Shown: piece after piece, positions 15,844-25,331 of the stretch | Position numbering within the stretch: the stretch's first letter is position 1 | How the letters are laid out: each line of letters begins with the position of its first letter | NCBI GenBank assembly: GCA_948607205.1 | Contig: CAPERS010000001.1 | Span: 73,804-137,803 of the forward strand | Direction: 5' to 3' | From: an uncultured Eubacteriales bacterium | GTDB taxonomy: Bacteria > Bacillota > Clostridia > Christensenellales > UBA1242 | Length of the DNA stretch: 64,000 nt | Made by a program: the position numbers and the translations under genes | Notes under the pieces: generated by a model | Told to the model about the DNA's origin: nothing | Databases searched by the model: none | The model's input: the letters and a program-made list of their open reading frames with translations, nothing else

Positions 15844-16992
15844 ATGAAAAAGTGTGTTAATAAAAGTTTTATATTTATCATTGTTTCTTTGCTCATTTTG
15901 GCAATGCTCCTTTTGCCAAACCTAAACTTTGCCTTTGCTGTTGATGGTCAGGTAAATGACAGTTATATTGTCTACACCACCGAACATGAATATCTTTTTG
16001 AAAAAAGCGACGTTGATGAAGGCGACCTTATTCTCACCAAAGATTTTAAGCAATATCAAATTGAGAAAATCGACCAAGAAAACAGAATTGCCTATGCCAA
16101 GTTCGTTAAAGATGTCAAAAAGCCAAACATTTCAAAAAAGCCAAAAGGTGCGAGAACTTTGTCAAACAACCGTGAGAAAAAAAACATTTCAATGTATCTC
16201 ACACACAACGATGAAAGTTTTAAACCTACAGATGGCTATGACAGCATATATGGCGCAGGTGGAATTCACGATGTGGCAAAAAAATTCAAAAATGAACTTG
16301 AAAAGAAAGGCATTTCAGTGACACTTGATGAAACACTACATATACCTCACAACTCAAGCGCCTACACGCGAAGTGGCGTAACAGCAAAAAAACTTAACGA
16401 GGAAAAACCTGATGCACTTTTTGACATACACCGTGACGGCGTTGCAAGAAGTTATTATTTGACAAAAGTTAATGGCAAAGAAGCCAGCAAAGTGAGAATC
16501 GTTGTTGGCAAGTCTAACCCAAACTTTGAGCAAAACTATGAATTTGCAACAGTTGTTTTTGCAGTAGGTCAAGAACTTTATCCATGGCTTTTCTCTGATA
16601 TTTATTGTGGTAAAGGTCACTATAATCAAGCACTTCAAAACAAAGCACTCCTCTTTGAAATGGGAACATATCTTATCGAAAAAGATTTGGTCTATACCTC
16701 AATGCCATACCTTGCAGACGTTGTGAACACCGTTCTCTATGACACCACAGTTGAAGGTGATGAAAACACAAAAGACCCAGTTGTTGATAACATTATCATA
16801 AATGGCGATGACATGAAAAATCCAACAGTTTCCGACCACTTTGATGCAATCGCAAACAGCACCGCGCAAAAGACATATCTCTATTGGCTGATTCCACTTA
16901 TTTTAATTATTGTCGGTAGCTCAGTTGCTGTTGGCATAATCATCATAAACTCAAAAAAACAGCCAAAACGGCAGAGAAAATCAAAAAAATAG
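15844..16992 (+). CDS. spoIIP: Stage II sporulation protein P (SpoIIP), engulfment amidase/endopeptidase
   Basis: Membrane-anchored cell-wall hydrolase that, with SpoIID and SpoIIM, drives engulfment. From the ATG at 15844 it has 382 residues. There is an N-terminal signal/anchor (FIFIIVSLLILAMLLLPNL), a linker, then the SpoIIP catalytic domain: MYLTHNDESF, GAGGIHDVAKKF, ALFDIHRDG and the SNPNFEQNYEFA block, with GKGHYNQAL and LLFEMGT further on. The C-terminus adds a second hydrophobic segment (YLYWLIPLILIIVGSSVAVG) and a basic tail, so the protein seems anchored at both ends. Upstream frame extension to 15712 overlaps tsaD and lacks signal-peptide logic. Confidence 0.92.
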   Translation: MKKCVNKSFIFIIVSLLILAMLLLPNLNFAFAVDGQVNDSYIVYTTEHEYLFEKSDVDEGDLILTKDFKQYQIEKIDQENRIAYAKFVKDVKKPNISKKPKGARTLSNNREKKNISMYLTHNDESFKPTDGYDSIYGAGGIHDVAKKFKNELEKKGISVTLDETLHIPHNSSAYTRSGVTAKKLNEEKPDALFDIHRDGVARSYYLTKVNGKEASKVRIVVGKSNPNFEQNYEFATVVFAVGQELYPWLFSDIYCGKGHYNQALQNKALLFEMGTYLIEKDLVYTSMPYLADVVNTVLYDTTVEGDENTKDPVVDNIIINGDDMKNPTVSDHFDAIANSTAQKTYLYWLIPLILIIVGSSVAVGIIIINSKKQPKRQRKSKK

Positions 16993-16998
16993 AAAAAT

Positions 16999-17022
16999 AA
17001 GCATGAACATGTGTTCATGCTT
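16999..17022. terminator. Terminator between spoIIP and prfB
   Basis: AAGCATGAAC-ATGT-GTTCATGCTT, a perfect 10-bp stem and 4-nt loop just after the spoIIP stop, followed by TTCATTTTT. Confidence 0.85.
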
Positions 17023-17065
17023 TTCATTTTTGCAAAAGTTCTTCAATATTGATAGCATAATGCTG

Positions 17066-18164
17066 TTAATACAATTTTTTCAAGTATTCATTAATAAATT
17101 CTTGAATATTGCCGTTCATGACGCCTTGAATGTCACTGTCTTCATAGCCTGTTCGGTGGTCTTTGGCAAGCGTGTATGGGCAAAAAACATAAGAGCGAAT
17201 CTGGCTTCCCCACTCAATCTTTTTAATTTCACCGCGAATCTCGGCAAGTTTTTCCATTTCCTCGCTTTCGGCTTTTTCAACAAGTTTTGAATAAAGCATT
17301 TTCATAGCGTTTTCTTTGTTTTGAAGTTGACTACGCTCGGTCTGACATGCTGTCACAATGCCAGTTGGAATATGAGTGATTCGAATTGCCGATTCAGTTT
17401 TGTTGACATGTTGTCCACCCGCGCCTGACGAACGGAAGGTGTCAATTTTCAGGTCTTCTGGCCTTATTTGAATGTCTGGCATTTCGTCAATTTTTGGCAT
17501 AACTTCCACACTTGCAAAAGAAGTGTGACGTCTTGCGTTTGAATCGAATGGTGATATGCGCACAAGCCTGTGAACTCCTTTTTCGCATTTGAGATAGCCA
17601 TAAGCATACTCGCCGGCAACTTCAAAAGTTATGCTTTTAAGCCCTGCTTCGTCGCCGTCAAGGACATCCAAAACTTTAAGTTTGAAACCTGTTTTTTCGC
17701 AATACATTTGATACATGCGATAAAGCATATCAGTCCAGTCTTGTGCTTCTGTTCCGCCTGCGCCAGCATGAAGAGTTATGATTGCGTCGAAACTGTCATA
17801 TTTGCCAGAAAGCAAAGTTTCAACCTTTGCATTATCAATTTTCTTTTCAAGAGAATGCACGCTTTCTTCAAGTTCATTTTCAAGTGAAGAATCACCACTT
17901 TCTTCAATAAGTTCAATAAGTGCATCAATGTCATCCAATCCACTTGCAAGCATTTTTATTGTTTCAAGTTTTTCTTCTATAAGTTTGACTTTCTTGCCAA
18001 CTTCAAGCACAAGTTTTTGATTTAAATAAAACCCATCTTCAAGTTGTTGTTTTTTCAGTTTGTCAAGTTCAGATAAGAGTTTGTCTGAGTCAAAGACACT
18101 CCTTTATAAAAGAAAAATCCTCTTTCATATAGTTAAGCCTAACCTTAAAATTATCTAAAATCAT
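17066..18164 (-). CDS. prfB: Peptide chain release factor 2 with programmed +1 frameshift
   Basis: RF2 recognises UGA and UAA stop codons. The gene is in two frames. A 24-codon first part starts at ATG 18164 (GGAGG upstream) and reaches CTT-TGA at 18095-18090. The +1 shift skips base 18092 and continues as GAC (D), giving 365 residues in total, the usual RF2 length. AAAGGAG lies just before the slippery CTT, acting as the internal Shine-Dalgarno stimulator. The long second part contains the SGAGGQHVNKTESAIR segment with the GGQ catalytic motif. Autoregulation is thus standard: low RF2 favours frameshifting at the in-frame UGA. Coordinates span both exonic parts. Confidence 0.95.
18089..18101 (-). 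promoter_or_regulatory. Programmed +1 frameshift site of prfB
   Basis: The order AAGGAG, TGT, CTT, TGA, C is the conserved RF2 recoding site: internal Shine-Dalgarno, slippery CTT, stop TGA, with C as the following base. The zero frame ends here and the downstream frame is open in +1. Confidence 0.95.
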
Positions 18165-18253
18165 ATAAATCCTCCAATCAAATCAAATTGTCAATATATA
18201 TTAACATAAAATAAAAAATTTGCAAACAAAAAAATCTTTCTATTGCAAAAATT

Positions 18254-18283
18254 TGCACAAAAGCATATGCAAACTTCATATTA
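18254..18283 (+). promoter_or_regulatory. Possible sporulation-sigma promoter of the 18351-19016 gene
   Basis: TGCACA (18254-18259), a 17-nt spacer and CATATTA (18277-18283), close to the sigma-G pattern TGAATA / CATACTA and also compatible with sigma-E-type -10 boxes (CATA...T). This is suggestive, not decisive. Confidence 0.4.
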
Positions 18284-18350
18284 ATAGAGTGTATGCAAAG
18301 TTCTCTGGCAAAAGGACTTGTCTTGCACAAATTTAAGGAGGTTAAATTAA

Positions 18351-19016
18351 ATGTCATTTTACATCAATAACACAAATCCAAATCGTCCTGGCCCAATTGG
18401 GAACAATGGACTCAATGGAATTTGCGAAAAAGTCTTGATTGAAACAACAAAAGTTTTCGACGCTTGTGTTTCTCAATCAACTGAAAGTGGAATAATACTT
18501 CCAGTAACCGGCTTCAATCCTGCAAATCCAACACTGCCACTCACATTCATTTCAGCACAAAATACAATCGGTCAAAATGCAACAATCTCAGACCTTGTGA
18601 TTGACCGCATCGACAGCACTCCAAACTATGCCAATGTCAGCATGAATGTCACAATCCCAGTGACTGTCACATATCGTGATGCAAACGGAGTGCTTGGCAC
18701 TGCAAGTTCAACAATCACTGTTGCAAAAAGCGTAGTGCTTTTCGTGCCTCAGCCATCTCTCAGCCCAGTTAACATAACAGCACAAGCAACTTTCGCAAGC
18801 ACAATGGGTTCATACACTGCTGAAAACACATTTACAGTGACTGGCTGTATTCAAATTCTCATCAAGGTTACAGCAGTTGTTGACCTTCTTGTTCCAAGTT
18901 TTGGCTACCCAGTGGTTCCACCTTGCCAACAAGCACAACAAAACTCAGCATGCCAAGCACTTGCTGACCTTCCACTGTATCCAACAGCAACAGTTTCAAA
19001 CAACTTTAACAGATAA
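18351..19016 (+). CDS. Unknown protein, probable spore-layer component
   Basis: A 221-residue protein I cannot place in a named family. The N-terminus is Asn/Pro/Gly-rich (NTNPNRPGPIGNNG), the next part has CEKVLIETTKVFDACVSQ, a Cys-containing block reminiscent of clostridial spore-surface proteins. The rest is rich in Thr, Val and Ser (beta-strand pattern, TVTYRDANGVLGTASSTITV) and ends CQQAQQNSACQALADLPLYP. There is no signal peptide or membrane segment, so it would act from within the mother cell. A very strong AAGGAGG ribosome-binding site and a sporulation-type promoter candidate support abundant spore-stage expression. The function is inferred and uncertain. Confidence 0.75.
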   Translation: MSFYINNTNPNRPGPIGNNGLNGICEKVLIETTKVFDACVSQSTESGIILPVTGFNPANPTLPLTFISAQNTIGQNATISDLVIDRIDSTPNYANVSMNVTIPVTVTYRDANGVLGTASSTITVAKSVVLFVPQPSLSPVNITAQATFASTMGSYTAENTFTVTGCIQILIKVTAVVDLLVPSFGYPVVPPCQQAQQNSACQALADLPLYPTATVSNNFNR

Positions 19017-19064
19017 CAGTCTAAAAAAATCAAAAAATATAAAAATAAAAATTTATTTTATATC

Positions 19065-19092
19065 AAAAAAGGCAATTACTTGCCTTTTTTTT
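19065..19092. terminator. Bidirectional terminator after the 18351-19016 gene
   Basis: AAAAAAGGCAA-TTAC-TTGCCTTTTTT, an 11-bp stem flanked by A- and T-runs, between converging genes. Confidence 0.88.
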
Positions 19093-19102
19093 GTTTAAAA
19101 CT

Positions 19103-21574
19103 TTAATAAATCACCTCAAAGTCAATCAGCCCATTTGACAAAACATCTTCTTGTCTTTCTATCGCTGATGCAATCTTGAAAAGTTCAACTTGCATAGGAA
19201 GAGAATTATTTATTCCGTCTTTATATCTAAACCCTTCACTAAATTCTTCTGCATTTCCTGATGCTTGTTTAATGCTAGTGCTACTTGTATCGGCTTTTAA
19301 ATAACTTCCAATAATAATGCCTTGATATTCACTGCCAACAAAACTTGTATTTTCTTTAGAAACTTCACTGTGAGAAGAAGAAAACTTGATTAAGCAATTT
19401 GCGCCAGCATTAAGAGCATCACCAATCATTGCGCCAACAGCATTGTTTCCTGTTAAATCTCCATAATTTGCAAAAGAAATTATCGAAAAGAAACTTTGGC
19501 TTTCTGCTTTTCCAAGCGCGCCACCAACAATATTTCCATTCAAAGCGCCCTTATTTATTGTTCTTTCAATTGTCGAAGTTCCACTCATTTTTCCAGCAAT
19601 TCCGCCACCATAATTTGCTGATGCTATATTGCCATAACTCACACAACTTTCAACGCTTGAACTCACTAAACTGCCAACGATTCCACCTGCAAAATCATTT
19701 TCACATCTCACATTGGCTTTTGAAATTGAAAGGTTTATTCTTGATGAACCCGCAAGCATTCCTGCAAGCCCTCCAACGTTGACCTTTCCAGCAACAAAAC
19801 CAGATTCAACTTGACAATTTTCAATTTGACCACCACTCATTCTTCCAACGATTGCACCGACGTTATCCCAACCTTGAATATTGACGTCGCAAAGTTTTAC
19901 ATTTGATATGACTGAATTTTCCGCATTGCCGAAAAGACCTGTGCCATCAATTTCTTGAACTCTTTCAAGATAGTTAAGCGTTTTGACATTTGAAATTTTC
20001 TTTTCACAGCCGTTGAACTGGCCTTTAAAATAATTTTCGTTTGTTCCAATTGGTAGCCACAACTTTCCAGCAAGGTTAATGTTTTGAGTTAACTTAAACT
20101 TCTTTTCTACAGTTTCAAAATTTTCAACGTTGACCATATATGACAAACTTGCCAAATCAAATTCATTTTCAATTATGAAATAACCATCACTATCCAAAAC
20201 AAAATCCTTACTTGTCGCAACCGAATACCAAGTCTCAACAAAGTAAGCATAAAGTGTTATGTCTTCCACAAAGTCACAGACAATATTTGATTTGCCGAGA
20301 TAATCATAATATCTTTTTCCTTTCCCATTCGGCTGGTCAAAATATCCGTCAAAGAGAAATCCTTCTTTTTGAGGTGGAACAATTTCAGGCATAACGCTAT
20401 CAAAAGTCACTATTGTTTCTTCAGTTCCAAGATTCGTTGCTCCTGTTTGAACAAAGTTTACTTTTGATTGAACTGCTTCATATCTTGCATATAGATTTAC
20501 TGTGCTGTTATGCACATTTGTCAATTGTTGCACATTTTGGCAATCAGAATAGACCACCTCTCCGTCTGGCTCTGTTGCCCAGCCAATAAAATTAAACCCA
20601 GTTTTTTCAAAAGTGAAGTCGCTTAAATTTTGCTCAACTGAATAGACAAAACTTTGTTCTTTCAAGAGATTTCGGTCATCGTTTGAATGAAAAACAACTT
20701 TATATTTTTTCTCATCAAAGCGAGCGTAGAAAACATTTGTTTGATTATTATCATTTTTGATGCCCATATCTGCAACCAAAGTGGCATTTATATTACTTGA
20801 AACTTTTTCTCCATTATGGAACCAGCCGTTGAAAACATATCTATCACTTAAAAAAGAACTTGCATCAGCATTGAAGATATGTCCATATGTGGTTTCAAAA
20901 TTTCCAATTTCACCACCTTCGACATATTGCCCATTCAAATTCTCAAACTCCACAATGCACTTGCTTGAAACATTGACAGGAGTGGCTGTGACATTGTATG
21001 TAAAAACCCAGCCTTCTTGAAGGTCACCACCAACTTCTGTTCCGCTTGAAGGATTGTCTTTTGTTTCACCCAACCAACCAATACCGCCTGGAATTCGGGA
21101 CGTAAATTTAGAATTCATATCATAAAACTTATATGTATTTCCATTAAAAGAAATTTGGTCATTCATCACATGATTTATGCGCGCTTTTGAATAATGAATT
21201 GCAGTATTGCCCGAAAAACTCACCGATTTCTGACCGTCAATTTCTGTGATATCAAAATACTCGCCCTTTCCTTCCTGTCTGAAAAGTCTGAGCAAAAGGT
21301 GACTGAAAGGTGTGACAATTTTATAGTCATAACCATCGGCAGAGACAATTGTGTAGTTGACATCTCTGTCAAAGTTTTGACCATTGACAGAACTTGCAGT
21401 ATGTTCACCTTTATGAGTAATTTCACCGTTATAAATTATTTCACCAATCAGCAGTCTGTCTGCTAAACTTGTGTTGTTTGTTGGAAAATATAGGCAAAAA
21501 AGCCCTGCGACAATAATTATCGCAGACGCAATCATAAACCCCAACAGATGTTTAAATTTGAGAATTTTGTTCAA
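19103..21574 (-). CDS. Secreted InlB-repeat / GLUG-motif surface protein
   Basis: An 823-residue exported protein. An N-terminal hydrophobic segment (about residues 11-30) is followed by a unique domain. Then come three Listeria-Bacteroides (InlB B-type) repeats at about 205-450, recognised by phrases such as YVFNGWFHNGEKV, FNFIGWATEPDGEVVYSD and FLFDGYFDQPNGKGKRYYDY. From about residue 555 GLUG-type repeats follow (NVGAIVGRMSGGQIENC, NVGGLAGMLAGSS, FAGGIVGSLVSSS, YGGGIAGKMSGTS). The last 45 residues match the tail of the protein at 41322-44708. There is no LPXTG motif, so attachment may be by the N-terminal segment or absent. Start is a TTG at 21574 with GGAG upstream. Adhesion is the usual inference for such repeats. 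Confidence 0.85.
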   Translation of the reverse strand: MNKILKFKHLLGFMIASAIIIVAGLFCLYFPTNNTSLADRLLIGEIIYNGEITHKGEHTASSVNGQNFDRDVNYTIVSADGYDYKIVTPFSHLLLRLFRQEGKGEYFDITEIDGQKSVSFSGNTAIHYSKARINHVMNDQISFNGNTYKFYDMNSKFTSRIPGGIGWLGETKDNPSSGTEVGGDLQEGWVFTYNVTATPVNVSSKCIVEFENLNGQYVEGGEIGNFETTYGHIFNADASSFLSDRYVFNGWFHNGEKVSSNINATLVADMGIKNDNNQTNVFYARFDEKKYKVVFHSNDDRNLLKEQSFVYSVEQNLSDFTFEKTGFNFIGWATEPDGEVVYSDCQNVQQLTNVHNSTVNLYARYEAVQSKVNFVQTGATNLGTEETIVTFDSVMPEIVPPQKEGFLFDGYFDQPNGKGKRYYDYLGKSNIVCDFVEDITLYAYFVETWYSVATSKDFVLDSDGYFIIENEFDLASLSYMVNVENFETVEKKFKLTQNINLAGKLWLPIGTNENYFKGQFNGCEKKISNVKTLNYLERVQEIDGTGLFGNAENSVISNVKLCDVNIQGWDNVGAIVGRMSGGQIENCQVESGFVAGKVNVGGLAGMLAGSSRINLSISKANVRCENDFAGGIVGSLVSSSVESCVSYGNIASANYGGGIAGKMSGTSTIERTINKGALNGNIVGGALGKAESQSFFSIISFANYGDLTGNNAVGAMIGDALNAGANCLIKFSSSHSEVSKENTSFVGSEYQGIIIGSYLKADTSSTSIKQASGNAEEFSEGFRYKDGINNSLPMQVELFKIASAIERQEDVLSNGLIDFEVIY

Positions 21575-21713
21575 TACATAACTCCAATATTATTATAACC
21601 AATTTGCCCAAATAAAAAAAAGCAATTTCAATAAAAAATTTTAAATTTTATAACTTTTTTTATAAATCAAATTGCTTTTTTAATTCGCACCTATTCAACA
21701 TCAATATTTGAAT

Positions 21714-21740
21714 AAAAAATAGGCTTTTTAGCCTACTTTT
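21714..21740 (-). terminator. Terminator of ftsZ
   Basis: TAGGCT-AAAA-AGCCTA stem overlapping the ftsZ stop codon, followed by TTTTTTATT in the minus direction. A further large-loop inverted repeat (AAAAGCAATTT / AAATTGCTTTT, 21618-21682) lies before the surface-protein gene and may back it up. Confidence 0.7.
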
Positions 21741-22932
21741 TGTTCTTTCTAAGTTTTTCAATCCAAGGTGGAACATTTGAAGGTCTATCCACTTCAACTC
21801 TTGATGAAGTTGGGTCATTGTTTGGTGTGAGATTAACTTCAGGTTTTTCTTCCACTGGAGCAGATTTCATGGCATATTGGCTGAAAATGCTTCTTGCAGA
21901 AGGCATCTCTTTCTTTTGACCCATATCGCCAATTGAGCGAGCAGATGCAACCGGATTTTCTTTCTTTTCCTCTTCTTCAGAGTTTGGCTTTTGGAAACCT
22001 GTTGCAATAAGAGTGATTTCAACTTCGTCATGCATGTTTTCATCAACACTTGTTCCAAGAATGATGTTGCAGTTTTCATCAACAACTTCTCTGACAAGCG
22101 CTGCTGCTTCATTGAGGTCGTCTTGAGTGAGGTCATTTCCGCCTTTAATATTGATAAGAAGACCTGTTGCGCCTTCAATTGTTGTTTCAAGAAGTGGGCT
22201 TGCAACCGCTTGCTTAACAGCATCAAGTGCTTTGTTATCGCCAGTGCCATAGCCAATACCCATGTGAGCAAGTCCTTTATCTTTCATAATTGTTGTCACA
22301 TCGGCAAAGTCAAGGTTGATAAGCCCCGGATAAACGATAAGATCAGAAATGCCTTGAACGCCTTGACGAAGAACGTCATCAGCGAAACGGAAAGATTCAG
22401 TGAGCGGTGTTTTTTTAGGGACTATTTCAAGAAGTTTTTCATTTGGAATAACCACAAGTGCGTCAACATATTTTCTGAGTTTTTCAAGCCCTTGTTCAGC
22501 GTTTCTTTGACGAACTGGACCTTCAAAAGAGAATGGCTTTGTGATGACAGCAATTGTCAAAATGCCCATTTCTTTTGCAATTTGTGCAATAACAGGTGCA
22601 GCACCAGTTCCAGTTCCGCCACCCATACCAGCAGTGATGAACACAAGATTTGTGCCTTCAAGCATTTCAGTGATTGAAGCCTTGCTCTCTTCAGCAGCCT
22701 TTTGACCAATGTCTGGTTTTGCGCCAGCACCAAGACCTTGTGTAAGTCTTTCGCCAATTTGAAGTTTTGTTTCAGCCTTTGAAATCAAAAGCATTTGTCT
22801 GTCGGTGTTAACAACAACAAACTGAGCAGAAGTAACTCCCGCATCAATCATTCTGTTAACGGCATTATTTCCGCCACCACCAACGCCAACAACTTTGATT
22901 TTTGCAACTGAGGTATTTGTGTAGTTATCCAT
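21733..22932 (-). CDS. ftsZ: Cell division protein FtsZ
   Basis: Tubulin-like GTPase that forms the division ring. 399 residues. GTP-binding motifs are intact: GVGGGGNNAVNRMID near the N-terminus and the tubulin signature GGGTGTGAAPVIA near residue 105. The synergy loop region (NLDFADV) and the T7 segment follow. The flexible linker from about residue 320 is Glu/Lys/Pro-rich, and the C-terminal conserved peptide appears as NVPPWIEKLRKNKK, with the PPW-I core that binds FtsA and SepF-like partners. It is downstream of ftsA with its own promoter in the 259-bp gap. AGGAGT precedes the ATG. Confidence 0.98.
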   Translation of the reverse strand: MDNYTNTSVAKIKVVGVGGGGNNAVNRMIDAGVTSAQFVVVNTDRQMLLISKAETKLQIGERLTQGLGAGAKPDIGQKAAEESKASITEMLEGTNLVFITAGMGGGTGTGAAPVIAQIAKEMGILTIAVITKPFSFEGPVRQRNAEQGLEKLRKYVDALVVIPNEKLLEIVPKKTPLTESFRFADDVLRQGVQGISDLIVYPGLINLDFADVTTIMKDKGLAHMGIGYGTGDNKALDAVKQAVASPLLETTIEGATGLLINIKGGNDLTQDDLNEAAALVREVVDENCNIILGTSVDENMHDEVEITLIATGFQKPNSEEEEKKENPVASARSIGDMGQKKEMPSARSIFSQYAMKSAPVEEKPEVNLTPNNDPTSSRVEVDRPSNVPPWIEKLRKNKK

Positions 22933-22964
22933 AAATTCACTCCTTGATTTGTTTTTTCATTTTT

Positions 22965-22993
22965 ATTGTAACTCTTTTTGCGTAAATTTGCAA
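22965..22993 (-). promoter_or_regulatory. Sigma-A promoter of ftsZ
   Basis: Leftwards: TTGCAA (22993-22988), a 17-nt spacer and TACAAT (22970-22965), about 25-30 bp before the ftsZ ATG. The rest of the 259-bp gap between ftsA and ftsZ is AT-rich with no other clear feature. Confidence 0.7.
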
Positions 22994-23191
22994 ACAAACT
23001 AACGAAATTTTTCTAAAAAATGTATAATTTTTCATTTTTTTATGAATTTATACATTTGTTAATGATACTTTTCCAGTATTGAAAGGGCTTTTTAGCGATT
23101 TTTGTCAATTTTTGACGCAAAAGGAGTTGTTTTCATTGTTTTTATGTGCCATTGTTTTTAGTCCAATATTTTTTTGCAATCTTAATCTTTG

Positions 23192-24304
23192 TTAACTTTT
23201 CAAAGCAGAAGAAACAAGAGAATAAATTGAAGCAAGCGTTGGTTTATCTTTTCCGGGAAGTCTTGGCACTCCATAACTTATGTTTCTGCCAAGGCATTTT
23301 GCGAGATAGTCACGACCGCCTTTTATCTTTGTCACTCCACCGCCTGAGAGATAGACTGGAAGAAAAGGAATATAGTCACTCGAAAAGAGTTGAAGACATT
23401 TTGAAATCGCACTGCCAATGGTGTCGATGATATAGCCGACAACTTCATTCGCTTGGTTTAGTGGAATTTTTATAACTTTGCCTAAGTCGGTTGTAAGTTC
23501 ATAAAAATCCGTTGATTTGCCTTTGAGTGATAATACAACCATTTTTTTCAATCGGTCGGCTTCAGAAAGAGTCAAATCAAATGCTTCTGAAAGGGAATTT
23601 GTGATAAATGCGCCACCGATTGAGAAGGAAGATAAGTGCGCAAGTCCTTCACCCTTGACGATTGAAACAGATGTGGTCAGGTCACCAACGTCAATGAAAA
23701 GATTGAGGTCTTCTCTTTCCTCTTTTGAGATAACGAAAAGCGCTTCGCAAAGAGGTTCAGACATATATTCAACACTTTCAAATCCAAAACCGGCAATAAT
23801 GCTGTTGAAAAGTGAGATAAATTCACGACCAACATATATGATTGAAAGTTTGGCTGAAAGGGAAGATGCCATTTCGCCAATAGGGCTGTAGGACAACCTT
23901 GCATCGTCAATAGTGAAAGAAATTGGATTAACAGAAAGGATTTCAACTCCCTCACCTTTCGCTTTTTCGCTTGCTGAATAAAACATTACTTCAATGTCTG
24001 ATTGCTTTATCTTTCTTCTGTCACCAAAATTCATAGACGCGCTTGTTGCAATAACAGAAGAGAACTCTGCAGGAACACCGATATATACTTTCTTGTTTTT
24101 TGAATTATCAAAATCGAGGTCACTGAGCGCCTGTTTGAAAACTTGAGCAAGTTTTTCTGGGTTGAGAAATCTGCCCTCATAGAAACCTTCATAATCTGCT
24201 TCAACATAACCTTTGGTAATAAATGTGTCATTGACACCCTTTCCCGCCACCATAGCGCGAAGTTTAGATGAACCTATATCAAAAACGAGCACAAAATCCT
24301 TCAT
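23192..24304 (-). CDS. ftsA: Cell division protein FtsA
   Basis: Actin-family protein that tethers FtsZ to the membrane. 370 residues, somewhat shorter than the usual 410-430. ATPase motifs are FVLVFDIGSSKLRAMVA (phosphate 1), LNLFIDVGDLTTSVSIV (phosphate 2) and VYLSGGGVTKIKG (adenosine). The SHS2 (1C) domain region is present (VYIGVPAEFSSVIATSA). The usual C-terminal amphipathic membrane helix after a long linker is not obvious; the protein ends LASIYSLVSSALKS, which could be that helix in a shortened form. A promoter (24325-24353) lies directly upstream. Its position between ftsQ and ftsZ supports the identification. Confidence 0.9.
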   Translation of the reverse strand: MKDFVLVFDIGSSKLRAMVAGKGVNDTFITKGYVEADYEGFYEGRFLNPEKLAQVFKQALSDLDFDNSKNKKVYIGVPAEFSSVIATSASMNFGDRRKIKQSDIEVMFYSASEKAKGEGVEILSVNPISFTIDDARLSYSPIGEMASSLSAKLSIIYVGREFISLFNSIIAGFGFESVEYMSEPLCEALFVISKEEREDLNLFIDVGDLTTSVSIVKGEGLAHLSSFSIGGAFITNSLSEAFDLTLSEADRLKKMVVLSLKGKSTDFYELTTDLGKVIKIPLNQANEVVGYIIDTIGSAISKCLQLFSSDYIPFLPVYLSGGGVTKIKGGRDYLAKCLGRNISYGVPRLPGKDKPTLASIYSLVSSALKS

Positions 24305-24324
24305 AATACACCTTAATTAAGTAT

Positions 24325-24353
24325 AGTTTAGTCAAAAAAAGAAAGTTTGTCAA
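24325..24353 (-). promoter_or_regulatory. Possible sigma-A promoter of ftsA
   Basis: Leftwards: TTGACA (24353-24348), a 17-nt spacer and TAAACT (24330-24325), within the 114-bp ftsQ-ftsA gap. A TATACT box a few bases further on has a spacing too long (22 nt) for this -35. Confidence 0.5.
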
Positions 24354-24418
24354 TAAAATCGCAAACTTTCAAAAAAATCTTTATTATTTTATTTATTATA
24401 TAATTAATATATTTATCT

Positions 24419-25306
24419 TTAATTATCTCCTGCATTCAAATATGCTTTTGGAAGAATTTTGAAATAAATTCCATCAGTGAGATAATAGTTGTTTATTTCA
24501 ATGACTGCACTGTCGAGAGTTTCTTTGTCCCAAGACCCCAAAATTTCAAACTCTCCATTTTCATGGACAATTTTTATCTCCTTTCCGATAAGTGAATAAA
24601 TTTGAGAAAAAACCTGAATAAAACTTGCTACTTTTTCTTTGAGCATTTTTTGACAGTTATAAAGTTTGACTTCTTGACCACTGAAAAGTTCCAAGTTTGC
24701 AAGAATCTCATTTTTGTTTGTCTTGTCATTTTTGAAATTTTCAAAGTTTATCTCTTTGATTAGCGCTTTTTGCTCAAAAATCTGTCGATTGTTTTCAATC
24801 AAAGCAGAGAAAACATCGATATAGCCACTAACATTCAAAAATTGACCTTCGATTGCTTGGGCTTTTATTTCAATTCCGCTTAAAAGAATAGGATTATTTT
24901 GTAACGACTGGAAAGATTCAACAATTTTTAAAACTTTGAATTCTTGGTCGGTTATATAGAACTGACTGTCATCTTTGGCGACAGCAAAAACTTCTTCACG
25001 CTCAGAAACATGAATGATAAACTTATTTGGAAAAACTGTTTCAATATTTATAACCTTAATGTAAGGATATTTTTTTTCAATGTTTTCTTTATATGCCTTT
25101 TTGCTGTGAAAAACCACGCTTGAGCCATATGCAAATTCACCAGTTTCAACAATCTCTTCGCTCGTCGCTGTGAGAAAAGTAGTGCTTGTCCGAAAATCAA
25201 CTTCCACATGCTTTAAAGAAAAAAGAGTGAATAAAAGAAGAATGATAAGCCCAATAAGCCCAACAAAAACTCCTCCTCCAATTATCCACTTCTTTTTCTT
25301 GGTCAA
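24419..25306 (-). CDS. ftsQ: Cell division protein FtsQ/DivIB
   Basis: Bitopic membrane protein of the divisome that works with FtsL and FtsB/DivIC. 295 residues: a short Lys-rich cytoplasmic tail, one membrane helix (WIIGGGVFVGLIGLIILLLFTL, about residues 8-29), then a POTRA domain (LKHVEVDF..., IEKKYPYIKVINIETVFPNK in two parts, FIIHVSEREEVFAVA) and the FtsQ beta domain. Sequence divergence in this family is high; assignment rests on topology, the POTRA pattern and the position between murA and ftsA, which is the typical dcw-cluster location. Confidence 0.85.
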   Translation of the reverse strand: MTKKKKWIIGGGVFVGLIGLIILLLFTLFSLKHVEVDFRTSTTFLTATSEEIVETGEFAYGSSVVFHSKKAYKENIEKKYPYIKVINIETVFPNKFIIHVSEREEVFAVAKDDSQFYITDQEFKVLKIVESFQSLQNNPILLSGIEIKAQAIEGQFLNVSGYIDVFSALIENNRQIFEQKALIKEINFENFKNDKTNKNEILANLELFSGQEVKLYNCQKMLKEKVASFIQVFSQIYSLIGKEIKIVHENGEFEILGSWDKETLDSAVIEINNYYLTDGIYFKILPKAYLNAGDN

Positions 25307-25331
25307 TTTTCACTCCTTTTTTTTGAATGAT

